Positions 53,904 to 61,626 of a DNA stretch of 64,000 nucleotides are shown one piece after another. Within the stretch, counting starts at the first letter, position 1. Each line of letters starts with the position of its first letter. The notes under the pieces are model-generated. The model was not told the DNA's origin, did not search any database, and saw only the letters and a program-made list of their open reading frames with translations. The position numbers and the translations under genes are program-made. This DNA is from Archangiaceae bacterium (GTDB taxonomy: Bacteria; Myxococcota; Myxococcia; Myxococcales; Myxococcaceae). Where the stretch lies: positions 372,001 through 436,000 of the forward strand of contig JADJNS010000007.1 of NCBI GenBank assembly GCA_016714225.1, given 5' to 3'.

Positions 53904-54554
53904 CTACTTTCGCGGGCGCATGCGGTAGGCGAGAAACTCTCCTACCGCCCCGAGCTTGAAGTACGGGTTCTGCTGCCGCTCGCGGTCGAGCGACGACACC
54001 TGCACGTCGCCGTAGTCGTGCCCGGGAAACAGCTTCGTCTCGCCCGGCAGCCCGCCCAATACCCGGTGCAGCGAGTCGAACATCTGCTCGGCGCTGCCCC
54101 CGGGAAAATCGCACCGCCCGCACGCGTTGACGAACACCGTGTCGCCGCTCACCAGCGCGCCGCCGCAGTACACGCACTGCGAGCCGGGCGTGTGCCCCGG
54201 GGTGTGAATCAGCTTCAGCTCGAGCGGCCCCACCTTCACCGCCTCGCCCGGGCCCACCGCGCGAATCGCCGAGCGGTGCTCCTGCAGCTCCTCCGAGAAG
54301 TCGAGCTCGGCCTTCTGCGCGTAGACCGGCACGTCGGCCCGCGCCAGCAGCGCGGGCAGCCCGTTGATGTGATCGTGGTGGTGGTGGCTCACCACCGCCG
54401 CGCTCACCTTCTTTCCGTCTTGCTCGGCGGCGTCGAAGATCGCCGGCACGTCCCACGCCGGGTCGATCACCGCCACCTCGGGCGCACCTTCGGCGCCCAC
54501 CAGGTAGACGAAGTTCTTCATCGGGCCGAGCGCCAGCTGCCGAACGTAGAGCAT
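53904..54554 (-). CDS. metallo-beta-lactamase-fold hydrolase (glyoxalase II / ETHE1-like)
   Basis: A 216-residue soluble enzyme with the full MBL metal set: SHHHHDHINGLPALL (HxHxDH), HTPGHTPGSQCVYCGG, GDTVFVNACGRCDFPGGS and the late FPGHDYGD. The GRCDFPGG segment is typical of the ETHE1/glyoxalase II-like branch, which acts on glutathione thioesters or persulfides; the related YcbL group is another possibility. It starts at the ATG at 54554. There is no export signal. It is divergent from the secreted unknown protein at 54716. Confidence 0.92.
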   Translation of the reverse strand: MLYVRQLALGPMKNFVYLVGAEGAPEVAVIDPAWDVPAIFDAAEQDGKKVSAAVVSHHHHDHINGLPALLARADVPVYAQKAELDFSEELQEHRSAIRAVGPGEAVKVGPLELKLIHTPGHTPGSQCVYCGGALVSGDTVFVNACGRCDFPGGSAEQMFDSLHRVLGGLPGETKLFPGHDYGDVQVSSLDRERQQNPYFKLGAVGEFLAYRMRPRK

Positions 54555-54715
54555 GGCCTCGTCTACACCATGAGACGGGCGCTACTGCACGCCGCCCGAG
54601 GGCCACTTCATGCCCTCTGGCTGGCCCGGGTGTCACCTTCGGGGGCCTCAGAAATTTCCCTCTACTCCGCTGCGTCGGTTGGCGTACGAGCTGGGTCTTG
54701 GTCTACGTCAACCGC

Positions 54716-55390
54716 ATGGCGCCGCGCGCTCTCACCCTTCTCGCCCTGCTCTCGCTGCCCGCGGCCGCGTCAGAGAAGCCCTGCATCACCTACAAGGCGC
54801 CCCCGTCGGGTGAAGAAGAGCGGCCGGTCGCCACCTCGATCACCGTGGGCCCCCAGGGCAGCGACTACGCCTTCAAGGTCGACTTCAACAAAGAGCCGTG
54901 GGGCGAGGTCTGTAAGACCCGCTGCGCCAACGCCACCATCTTCATCGACACCGACAACGACAAGCGCAGCGGCCTCAAGCTCGCCCAGCAAGACGGCAAA
55001 GACGCCGCCGAGACCGGCGCCGATCTCGCGGTCACCATTCAGGGCGTGCGCGAGTACAAGAGCGACTCCGCTGCGTCGACGCTGAAGATCAAGGTGAAGC
55101 AGTACGCCGAAGACGCCACCTCGGCCGAGCAGGGCATCGAGCTGGTCGAGATGGACGTTCGCCGCGACACCGAGCGCTTGAACCCCGTCGAGAAGAGCGT
55201 CTACCTGCTCATCGACGCCAACGTGGGCTCGCTGCCGTCGAGCCCGAAGATTCGCGTCATCTACCACCCGCCCGAGACCAAGCCCCTGGTCGGCTTCGCC
55301 AAGGGGCTCAACGCCCCGGGCGCGAACCGCGTCGAGATCTTCAAGGACGGCAAGCTCACCAACCCCAAGAAGAAGCGCCGCGACTACTGA
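54716..55390 (+). CDS. secreted hypothetical protein, 224 residues
   Basis: I do not recognise this protein. From the ATG at 54716 it has a clear signal peptide (MAPRALTLLALLSLPAAASE). The in-frame ATG at 54698 adds six residues with no benefit. The mature part has Cys pairs near the N-terminus (KPCITYK, EVCKTRCANATIFIDTDNDK). The segment CANATIFIDTDNDKRSGLKL has an Asp-rich turn that could bind calcium. The C-terminus is very basic (KLTNPKKKRRDY). It is probably periplasmic or secreted. Confidence 0.75.
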   Translation: MAPRALTLLALLSLPAAASEKPCITYKAPPSGEEERPVATSITVGPQGSDYAFKVDFNKEPWGEVCKTRCANATIFIDTDNDKRSGLKLAQQDGKDAAETGADLAVTIQGVREYKSDSAASTLKIKVKQYAEDATSAEQGIELVEMDVRRDTERLNPVEKSVYLLIDANVGSLPSSPKIRVIYHPPETKPLVGFAKGLNAPGANRVEIFKDGKLTNPKKKRRDY

Positions 55391-55403
55391 GTACGCAGGG
55401 CGC

Positions 55404-55586
55404 TCACTTCTGATCGAACCGGTCGCCGATCACCTGCGACGCCACCCGGGTGGTCACGAAGATGGCCACGAACGCGATCACCCCGATGGCCGGCCACAAC
55501 CACTCCTGCGGCGCGAACAGCACCGCCGCGACGAGCAGCACCGACGACGCCACCAGCAGCGGCACCACCTTCTTCACCCCGCCCAC
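55404..55586 (-). CDS. small two-helix membrane protein, 60 residues
   Basis: Starts at GTG 55586 with a GGGCGG-like sequence around the start. It contains two predicted membrane helices (VVPLLVASSVLLVAAVLFA and LWPAIGVIAFVAIFVTTRVA) and a short polar C-terminus (DRFDQK). I do not recognise the family. The high hydrophobicity and consistent codon use argue that it is real. It is convergent with the secreted protein gene and divergent from the gene at 55623, 36 bases away. Confidence 0.62.
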   Translation of the reverse strand: MGGVKKVVPLLVASSVLLVAAVLFAPQEWLWPAIGVIAFVAIFVTTRVASQVIGDRFDQK

Positions 55587-55622
55587 CCTACCCGAGCGGC
55601 AGAGCTAAGGTCTGCTCGAGCG

Positions 55623-56438
55623 ATGCCCCTCTTTCGCCGCCCCGACGGCGCCCTGGTCACCGACGTGCCCGCGACGCGGCGAATCATGCCGTTCATCATG
55701 CCGACCCGCACCGAGTCGGCGGTCTACTTCGAGCAAGAGCTCGACCTCACCCGCACCCTGCCGTTTCTCGAGCGCTTCAACGCCGAGCACCTTGAGACCC
55801 GGGCCGGCCTCTTTCACCTCTTCACCTGGGCCGCGGTGCGCGCGCTGCACCGCCGGCCGCGCCTCAACCGCTTCGTGGTCGGCAGCCACCTCTACCAGCG
55901 CGACGGCATCTGGGTGAGCTACTCGGCCAAGAAGTCGATGAGCGACGACGCGCCGGTGGTGGTGCTCAAGCGCCGCTTCGACCCCGACGCCGGCTTCGCC
56001 GCGCTGGTGACGCTCGTTCACGGCGACCTGACCGAGGGCCGCAGCGACAGGCAGAGCCACGTCGACCGGGAGCTGGGCCTGTTCCTCGCGCTGCCCGCCC
56101 CGCTGCTGCGCCTGGGCGTGCGGCTGCTGCGCTGGCTCGACACGTGGAACCTGTTGCCCGGCGGCTTCATTCACCCCGACCCGCTCTACGCCAGCCTGTT
56201 CATCGCCAACCTGGGCTCGGTGAAGCTCGAGTCCGGCTTCCACCACCTCTACGAGTACGGCAACATTCCCATCTTCGCGGCCATCGGCTTGAAGCGCGAG
56301 GTGATGACACCCGCCGGCGTGAAGACCGTGTGCAGCGTGAAGTACACGCTCGACGAGCGCATCGAAGACGGCCTGTACTGCGCGCAGTCGCTCGAGCTGC
56401 TCCGCCACGACGTCGAGAACCCCGAAGGGGCGCGATGA
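55623..56438 (+). CDS. E2/chloramphenicol-acetyltransferase-fold protein lacking the catalytic His
   Basis: A 271-residue protein resembling the catalytic domain of 2-oxoacid dehydrogenase E2 acyltransferases and CAT: RTESAVYFEQELDLTRTLPF, HLFTWAAVRALHRRPRLNRF, GNIPIFAAIGLKRE. In the active enzymes the end of the domain carries HxxxDG; here the corresponding DERIEDG has Glu instead of His, so ordinary acyl transfer is unlikely. There is no lipoyl domain or subunit-binding domain. Its stop overlaps the fdhD start (ATGA), so it is translationally coupled to a formate dehydrogenase maturation gene, which is unexpected. It may be a structural or regulatory relative of the fold. Confidence 0.78.
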   Translation: MPLFRRPDGALVTDVPATRRIMPFIMPTRTESAVYFEQELDLTRTLPFLERFNAEHLETRAGLFHLFTWAAVRALHRRPRLNRFVVGSHLYQRDGIWVSYSAKKSMSDDAPVVVLKRRFDPDAGFAALVTLVHGDLTEGRSDRQSHVDRELGLFLALPAPLLRLGVRLLRWLDTWNLLPGGFIHPDPLYASLFIANLGSVKLESGFHHLYEYGNIPIFAAIGLKREVMTPAGVKTVCSVKYTLDERIEDGLYCAQSLELLRHDVENPEGAR

Positions 56439-57274
56439 GCAAGAAGGTGGTCACCCGGCCGATGTCACGCCAAGGCCAGACCCGCGACGATCGCGTCGCC
56501 GTCGAAGAGCCGCTCGAGATTCGCGTCGCCTCAGACACCGTCGCCATCACCATGCGCACCCCGGGTGACGACCCCAGGCTCGCGCTCGGCTTCCTGCTCA
56601 GCGAGGGCATCATCGCAAGCGCCGCCGACGTGGGCACCGTTTCCCATTGTGGCAAGCCCACCGACGAGGGCTACGGCAACGTCATCGAGGTCACCCCCGC
56701 GAGCGGCGCGCGCCTGCAGCTCGAGAAGCTCGAGACCAGCCGCCGCGGCACCCTCACCACCTCGGCCTGCGGAGTCTGCGGCCGCCGCACCATCGACGAC
56801 CTGCTCGCCACGGCCGGCCCGGTGCCCGACGGCCCGCTGCTCGACCGCGCGCTGATCGCCCGCTCACCGGTGATCCTCCGCGTCACCCAGGCCACCTTCG
56901 AGCTCACCGGTGGCGTGCACGGCGCGGCGGTGCTCAGCCCGCTCGGAGAAGTGCTCTCTTCCGCCGAAGACGTCGGCCGCCACAACGCCGTCGACAAGGC
57001 CCTCGGGGCGCTGCTGCAGCAGGGCCGCGTGCCGGCCCGGCGCGGCGACGGCGAGCCGGCGGTGCTGGTGGTCAGCGGCCGCTGCAGCTTCGAGCTGGTG
57101 CAGAAGGCGGCGGTCGCGCGGCTCGCGTGCATCGCCAGCGTCTCGGCGGCCAGCTCGCTGGCCATCGATCTCGCCGAGCGCATGAACCTCACCCTCGCCA
57201 CCTTCGTGCGCAACGGCGAGTTCAACCTCTACACCCACCCCGAGCGCTTCGACCGGGCCCTGCCTCAGAGCTGA
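56435..57274 (+). CDS. fdhD: formate dehydrogenase accessory sulfurtransferase FdhD
   Basis: A 279-residue cytoplasmic protein. FdhD transfers sulfur from the cysteine desulfurase to the bis-MGD molybdenum cofactor, which formate dehydrogenases need for activity. Recognisable features are DDPRLALGFLLSEGII, the CxxC motif in SACGVCGRR that carries the sulfur, TGGVHGAAVLSPLGE, EDVGRHNAVDKALG and the C-terminal ARLACIASVSAASSLA region. The ATG at 56435 overlaps the previous stop. Its 3' end overlaps by 10 bases the convergent membrane-protein gene. It sits upstream of the structural formate dehydrogenase genes beginning at 57841. Confidence 0.95.
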   Translation: MSKKVVTRPMSRQGQTRDDRVAVEEPLEIRVASDTVAITMRTPGDDPRLALGFLLSEGIIASAADVGTVSHCGKPTDEGYGNVIEVTPASGARLQLEKLETSRRGTLTTSACGVCGRRTIDDLLATAGPVPDGPLLDRALIARSPVILRVTQATFELTGGVHGAAVLSPLGEVLSSAEDVGRHNAVDKALGALLQQGRVPARRGDGEPAVLVVSGRCSFELVQKAAVARLACIASVSAASSLAIDLAERMNLTLATFVRNGEFNLYTHPERFDRALPQS

Positions 57275-57783
57275 TAGTTCTCGGCGCCGGGCGGGGGAGG
57301 CGGTGGCGGCACCTCACCCGGGTTCTCTTGCGCGCGGTACCGCCGCCGCTCGCGCTCGCCGCGGTGGGTGTCGAGCCACTCGAGGCGGTCGGTGATGGCG
57401 TCCATGCGATCGCCCATCACCCGCCGCGGCTCCCGCCGGTTCCACCACAGCCAGATGCCCGGCACGATCAACCCCGCGCCGGCGGCGAGCATCGCGGCGA
57501 ACAGATAGCCGACGGGAAACGAGCCGCTGAACAGCCCGCCCGTGCCGCTCGGCCCGCTGGCCGAGAGCAAGAAGATGGTGCCGTAGGCCGCCAGCCCCGC
57601 CCCCACGCACGTCATCGCGATCGGCCCACCGATGCCCGGCCGGTTGTCTTCGAGCTGCTTGAGCTCGAGCTGCAGCTCGGGTCGCGTCATCTGCTTCACC
57701 GGCCGGTCGGAGACCAGGTACTCGCCGTCGGCGCCGACCTCGCCCGCGTTCAACACCGAGACCAGCGCCAGGGTGACCAGCAT
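57265..57783 (-). CDS. membrane protein of unknown function inside the fdh locus
   Basis: A 172-residue protein with a signal-like start (MLVTLALVSVLNAGEVGADG), a helical segment (MTRPELQLELKQLEDNRPG) and two membrane helices (GPIAMTCVGAGLAAYGTIFL and GYLFAAMLAAGAGLIVPGIW), ending in a basic and Pro-rich tail (RRRYRAQENPGEVPPPPPPP). I do not recognise it. It interrupts the plus-strand fdh genes, overlapping the fdhD end by 10 bases and starting 57 bases from the divergent fdhA start, so its own promoter and the fdhA promoter share that short gap. Confidence 0.72.
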   Translation of the reverse strand: MLVTLALVSVLNAGEVGADGEYLVSDRPVKQMTRPELQLELKQLEDNRPGIGGPIAMTCVGAGLAAYGTIFLLSASGPSGTGGLFSGSFPVGYLFAAMLAAGAGLIVPGIWLWWNRREPRRVMGDRMDAITDRLEWLDTHRGERERRRYRAQENPGEVPPPPPPPGAENYQL

Positions 57784-57840
57784 CGAGCGGGCGAGTCTAG
57801 AGGTGGCCGGTGCCGGGCGAAAGGCGTAGCTTGCGCGGGC

Positions 57841-59724
57841 ATGAGCCTGACTCGACTGACGACTCCGATGGTGCGCGTGGGCGGCAAGCTGCGCGAGGCG
57901 ACGTGGGGCGAGGCGCTCGACGCGGCCGCCGAGGGCCTGCAGCGCAGCCTCGACGCGCGCGGCCCCACCTCGGTCGGCATCTTCAGCTGCTCGAAGGCCA
58001 CCAACGAGGTGAACTACGCGGCGCAGAAGTTCATTCGCGCGGCGCTGGGCAGCAACAACATCGACAGCTGCAACAGAACCTGACACGCCCCCAGCGTCGT
58101 CGGTCTGGCGACGGTCTTCGGAGCAGGTGGCGGCACCAGCTCGTACCGCGAGGTCGAGGAGACCGACGTCATTCTCCTCTGGGGCAGCAACTGCCGCGAG
58201 ACCCACCCCATCTTCTTCCACCACGTGCTCAAGGCGGTGCGCCGCGGCGCGAAGCTCTACGTGGTCGACCCGCGCCGCACCTCGACCTGCGAGTGGGCCG
58301 ACGGCTGGCTGCCGGTCGAGGTCGGCTCCGACATCTCGCTCAGCAACGGCATCGCGCGCGTCATTCTCGAAGAGGGCCTGCAGAACCGCGCCTTCATCGC
58401 GCGCGCATGCGAGGGCTTCGAGGCGTTCGCCCAGAACGTCGAGCAGTACCCGCTGGCGCGGGTGACGAAAGAGACCAGCGTCGATGCCGAGCTGATTCGG
58501 CGCGTGGCGCGCGACTACGCCAGGGCCGACCGCGCGATGATCTGCTGGACGCTCGGCATCACCGAGCACCACAACGCGGTCGACAACGTCTTCTCGCTCA
58601 TCAACCTGGGGCTGCTCACCGGCCACGTCGGCAAGTGGGGCTCGGGCCTGAACCCGCTGCGCGGCCAGAACAACGTGCAGGGCGGCGGCGACTCGGGCGC
58701 GCTGCCGAACCGCCTGCCCGGCTTTCAAGACGTCGAAGACGACGCGGTGCGCGCCGCGTTCGACGCGAAGTGGGGCCGCCCGGTGCCGCCGAAGAAGGGC
58801 TGGCACCTCACCGACATGTTCCACGCCATGGAGCGTAGAGAGCTCACCGCGCTCTACGTCATCGGCGAGAACCCGGCGCAGAGCGAAGCCGACGCGCGCC
58901 ACTGCCACGCCCTCTTGAACGGGCTCGACTGCCTCATCGCGCAGGACATCGTGATGACCAAGACCTGCGAGATGGCGCACGTGGTGCTGCCGGCGACCGC
59001 GTCGTTCTGCGAGGCCGAGGGCACGGTCACCAACAGCGAGCGGCGGGTGCAGCGGGTGCGCAAGGCGGTGCAGCCGCCGGGGCAGGCGCGCGACGACATC
59101 GAGATCATCTCCGAGCTGTCGCGGCGCCTCGGCTACGAGCTGGGCCTGCCCAGCGCCGAAGCCGCGTGGGACGAGATGCGCTCCCTGTCTCCGATGCACG
59201 GCGGCATGTCGTACCGGCGCCTCGAGCAGCTGGGCGGCATTCAGTGGCCCTGCCCCGACGAGAGCAGCCCGGGCTCTCCGTTCTTGCACGGGCGGCTGTG
59301 GGCCGACCCGGTCGAAGGGCCACGCGCCCCGTTTCAGGTGGTGCATCAGGACCCGCCCGTCGAGGCGCTCGACGCCGACTTCCCGCTGCGCCTCACCACC
59401 GGCCGCCGGTTGGACTCGTACAACACCGGCGTGCAGACCGGCGGCTACGTCAGCCCCCTGCGGCAGCGCGAGACGATCGAGCTCTCTCCGGTAGACGCGA
59501 AGATGCTCGGCGTGCACCCCGGCGACACGGTGCGCGTCTCTTCGCGGCGCGGCAACGTGACCGTCGAGGTGGCGATCGACGAGCACTTGAAGCCCGGGCT
59601 CACCTTCATGACGCTGCACGCGCCCGACCAGGTCGACGTGAACCAGCTCACCATCGACGCGACCGACCCGAAGTCGGGCACCGCCGAGTTCAAAGCCGCC
59701 GCGATCAGGGTAGAGAAGCTGTAA
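57841..59724 (+). CDS. fdhA: selenocysteine formate dehydrogenase catalytic subunit, C-terminal piece (Sec81 at in-frame TGA)
   Basis: 627 residues including selenocysteine. The frame is interrupted only by TGA at 58081-58083, in DSCNRT-U-HAPSVVGL, the position occupied by Sec or Cys in formate dehydrogenases. A SECIS-like hairpin follows, so UGA is read as Sec81. Further motifs are LLWGSNCRETHPIFF, VDPRRTSTCEWAD, GKWGSGLNPLRGQNNVQGGG, YVIGENPAQSEAD, CEAEGTVTNSERRVQRV and TTGRRLDSYNTGVQTGG (bis-MGD binding). The protein starts at MSLTRLTTPMVR, the point that normally follows the N-terminal [4Fe-4S] domain. That domain (CPYCGVGC) is missing here and is found at the end of the gene at 61627. 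It catalyses formate oxidation or CO2 reduction with the NuoEF-like subunit encoded next. Confidence 0.93.
58081..58112 (+). promoter_or_regulatory. selenocysteine UGA codon and SECIS hairpin
   Basis: TGA at 58081-58083 is followed after 12 bases by GTCGTC (58096-58101), loop GGTCT (58102-58106) and GGCGAC (58107-58112). The six-base stem pairs fully (one U-G), and the GGUCU apical loop matches the E. coli fdhF SECIS loop at the same distance from the UGA. The sequence also codes for the conserved residues after Sec. Confidence 0.88.
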
Positions 59725-59732
59725 CCGAGCCT

Positions 59733-59755
59733 CCCTCTCCCCTCGTGGGAGAGGG
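59733..59755 (+). repeat. REP-like palindromic hairpin in the fdhA-fdhB gap
   Basis: CCCTCTCCC (59733-59741), loop CTCGT, GGGAGAGGG (59747-59755) form a perfect 9-base stem, followed by CTTGGGTGAGGGG. This CCCTCTCCC...GGGAGAGGG...TGAGGGG family of short interspersed palindromes is widespread in GC-rich bacteria. It lies in the 129-base gap between the catalytic subunit and the NuoEF-like gene and could affect the relative expression of the two. Confidence 0.65.
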
Positions 59756-59853
59756 GCTTGGGTGAGGGGGCGAGAGGTCTCGAGCCAGCGATGAACCCGA
59801 CGACCCTCATCGCAGTCGCAGCTCTGCAGGCGAGCAGGTAGAAAGGCGACCCG

Positions 59854-61623
59854 ATGGATCTCCACCCCATCAACGCGCTGGCCACCGACGCCGAGCGCGC
59901 GGCCATCGACACCGTGCTCGGCCCGCCGCTGGCCGACACCACCATCCCCGCCGCCGAAGCGAAGGCGCGGCGCACCTTCCTGCTCCCCGCGCTGCTCGGC
60001 CTGCAGACCCGCATCGGCCACGTCTCTGAAGGAGGCCTCGGCTACGCGTGCCGCCGCCTCGGCGTGCCCCCGGCCGAGGCCTTCGGAGTCGCGAGCTTCT
60101 ACGCGCTCATCGCGCTGGGCGAGCGCCCCGCCGCCTTCGCGCACGTCTGCGACGACATCGCCTGCAAGGCCGCCGGCGCCGACCAGCTCTGCGCCGAGCT
60201 CGAGCAGACCCAGGGCAAGCCCGCCCACCTGCACCACCGCGCCGACGCCCCGAAGAACCTCAAGCACCAGGCGACCTGGGCGAAGAGCCCGTGCCTCGGC
60301 CTCTGCGAGCAGGCCCCCGCCGCGCTGGTCACCGTCGCCCGCGCGAGCCCCGTCGAGCAGTCGTTCGGCCACGCCACGCCCCAGCGCATCGCCGCCGCGC
60401 TGAAGGGCGAGACCGTCGAAAGACCCACCCTCCACCTCGGGAGCCACGGCCCGCGCAAGCTGCTCGCCCGCCAGGGCTGCCTCGACCTCGACGCCTACCG
60501 CGCCGCCGGCGGCTACCAGGCGCTGCGCCGCGCGCTCGAGCTCGGCCCCGAGGCGGTCATTCGCGAGGTCACCGACGCCAGGCTCGTCGGCCGCGGAGGC
60601 GCCGCCTTCCCCACCGGCCGCAAGTGGGAGGCAGTCAGCAAGGCCGCCGCTCACCCGCACTACATGGTCTGCAACGCCGACGAGTCAGAGCCGGGCACGT
60701 TCAAAGACCGGGTGCTGCTCGAGAACGACCCCTTCAGCGTCATCGAAGGCATGACCGTCGCGGCCTTCGCCACCGGCTCGACGAAGGGCTACCTCTACCT
60801 CCGCGGCGAGTACCCGCTCGCCGCTCAGCGCCTCGAGCGCGCCATCGGCGAAGCCCGCGCCAAGGGTCTGCTCGGCACCAACATCTTGAGCCACCGCTTC
60901 GACTTCGACCTCGAGCTGCGCCGCGGCGGCGGCGCGTACATCTGCGGCGAAGAGACCTCGCTGTTCGCCAGCATCGAGGGCTACCGCGGAGAGCCGCGCA
61001 GCAAGCCGCCCTTCCCCGTGCAGAGCGGCCTGTTCCAACACCCCACCGCCATCAACAACGTCGAGACGCTGGTGGCCGCGCTCGACATCGTGCGCGACGG
61101 CGCCAAGGCCTACGGCACCGGCACCAAGCTCTTCTGCGTGAGCGGCAAGGTCCGACAGCCCGGCGTCTACGAAGTGCCGCTCGGCATCACGCTCGACCAG
61201 CTGCTCCAGCTCGCCGGAGGCACCGAGCAGCCGATCAAGGCCATTCTCATGGGCGGCGCCGCCGGCACCTTCATCGGCCCCGAGCAGACGGGCATGACCT
61301 TGAGCCTCGAGGGCGCGAAGCAGGCCGGCACCACCCTGGGCTCGGGCGTGGTCTTCGTGATCGACGAGACCGTCGAGCTCACCCCGCTCTTGCGCCGCAT
61401 CGCCGCTTTCTTCCGCGACGAGTCGTGCGGCCAGTGCGTGCCCTGCCGCGTGGGCACGGTGCGGCAGGAAGAGCTGCTCCACCGCCTCACCCGCGGCGGC
61501 GCCGACCGGCCGCGAGAGCTCGCGCTGCTCAAAGAGCTCGGCCAGGCGATGCGCGACGCGTCGATCTGCGGCCTGGGCCAGACCGCCAGCAGCGCCATCG
61601 AGTCGGCGACGAGGTTCATCTAA
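59854..61623 (+). CDS. fdhB: NAD-dependent formate dehydrogenase diaphorase subunit, NuoE-NuoF fusion
   Basis: A 589-residue fusion. Residues 30-180 are NuoE-like with a [2Fe-2S] site formed by Cys99, Cys104, Cys147 and Cys151 (HVCDDIAC, SPCLGLC). Residues 195-589 are NuoF-like: GRGGAAFPTGRKWE and CNADESEPGTFKDR bind NADH and FMN, with YICGEETSLFASIEGYRG, and a C-terminal [4Fe-4S] site begins in ESCGQCVPCRVG. It should pass electrons between formate-derived clusters and NAD(H). An AAAGG ribosome binding site precedes the ATG at 59854. The next gene starts 3 bases after its stop. Such NuoEF fusions are known from soluble NAD-linked formate dehydrogenases and hydrogenases. Confidence 0.94.
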   Translation: MDLHPINALATDAERAAIDTVLGPPLADTTIPAAEAKARRTFLLPALLGLQTRIGHVSEGGLGYACRRLGVPPAEAFGVASFYALIALGERPAAFAHVCDDIACKAAGADQLCAELEQTQGKPAHLHHRADAPKNLKHQATWAKSPCLGLCEQAPAALVTVARASPVEQSFGHATPQRIAAALKGETVERPTLHLGSHGPRKLLARQGCLDLDAYRAAGGYQALRRALELGPEAVIREVTDARLVGRGGAAFPTGRKWEAVSKAAAHPHYMVCNADESEPGTFKDRVLLENDPFSVIEGMTVAAFATGSTKGYLYLRGEYPLAAQRLERAIGEARAKGLLGTNILSHRFDFDLELRRGGGAYICGEETSLFASIEGYRGEPRSKPPFPVQSGLFQHPTAINNVETLVAALDIVRDGAKAYGTGTKLFCVSGKVRQPGVYEVPLGITLDQLLQLAGGTEQPIKAILMGGAAGTFIGPEQTGMTLSLEGAKQAGTTLGSGVVFVIDETVELTPLLRRIAAFFRDESCGQCVPCRVGTVRQEELLHRLTRGGADRPRELALLKELGQAMRDASICGLGQTASSAIESATRFI

Positions 61624-61626
61624 CCC

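Noticed and set aside
58081..58083. TGA in the formate dehydrogenase gene as a nonsense mutation
   Set aside because: It lies exactly at the conserved Sec position, the frame resumes immediately with conserved residues, and a SECIS hairpin follows. Selenocysteine is the better explanation.
57265..60660. 1131-residue minus-strand open frame covering the fdh genes
   Set aside because: Only its last 172 codons (from 57783) look real (signal, two membrane helices). The rest is antisense to fdhA and fdhB.
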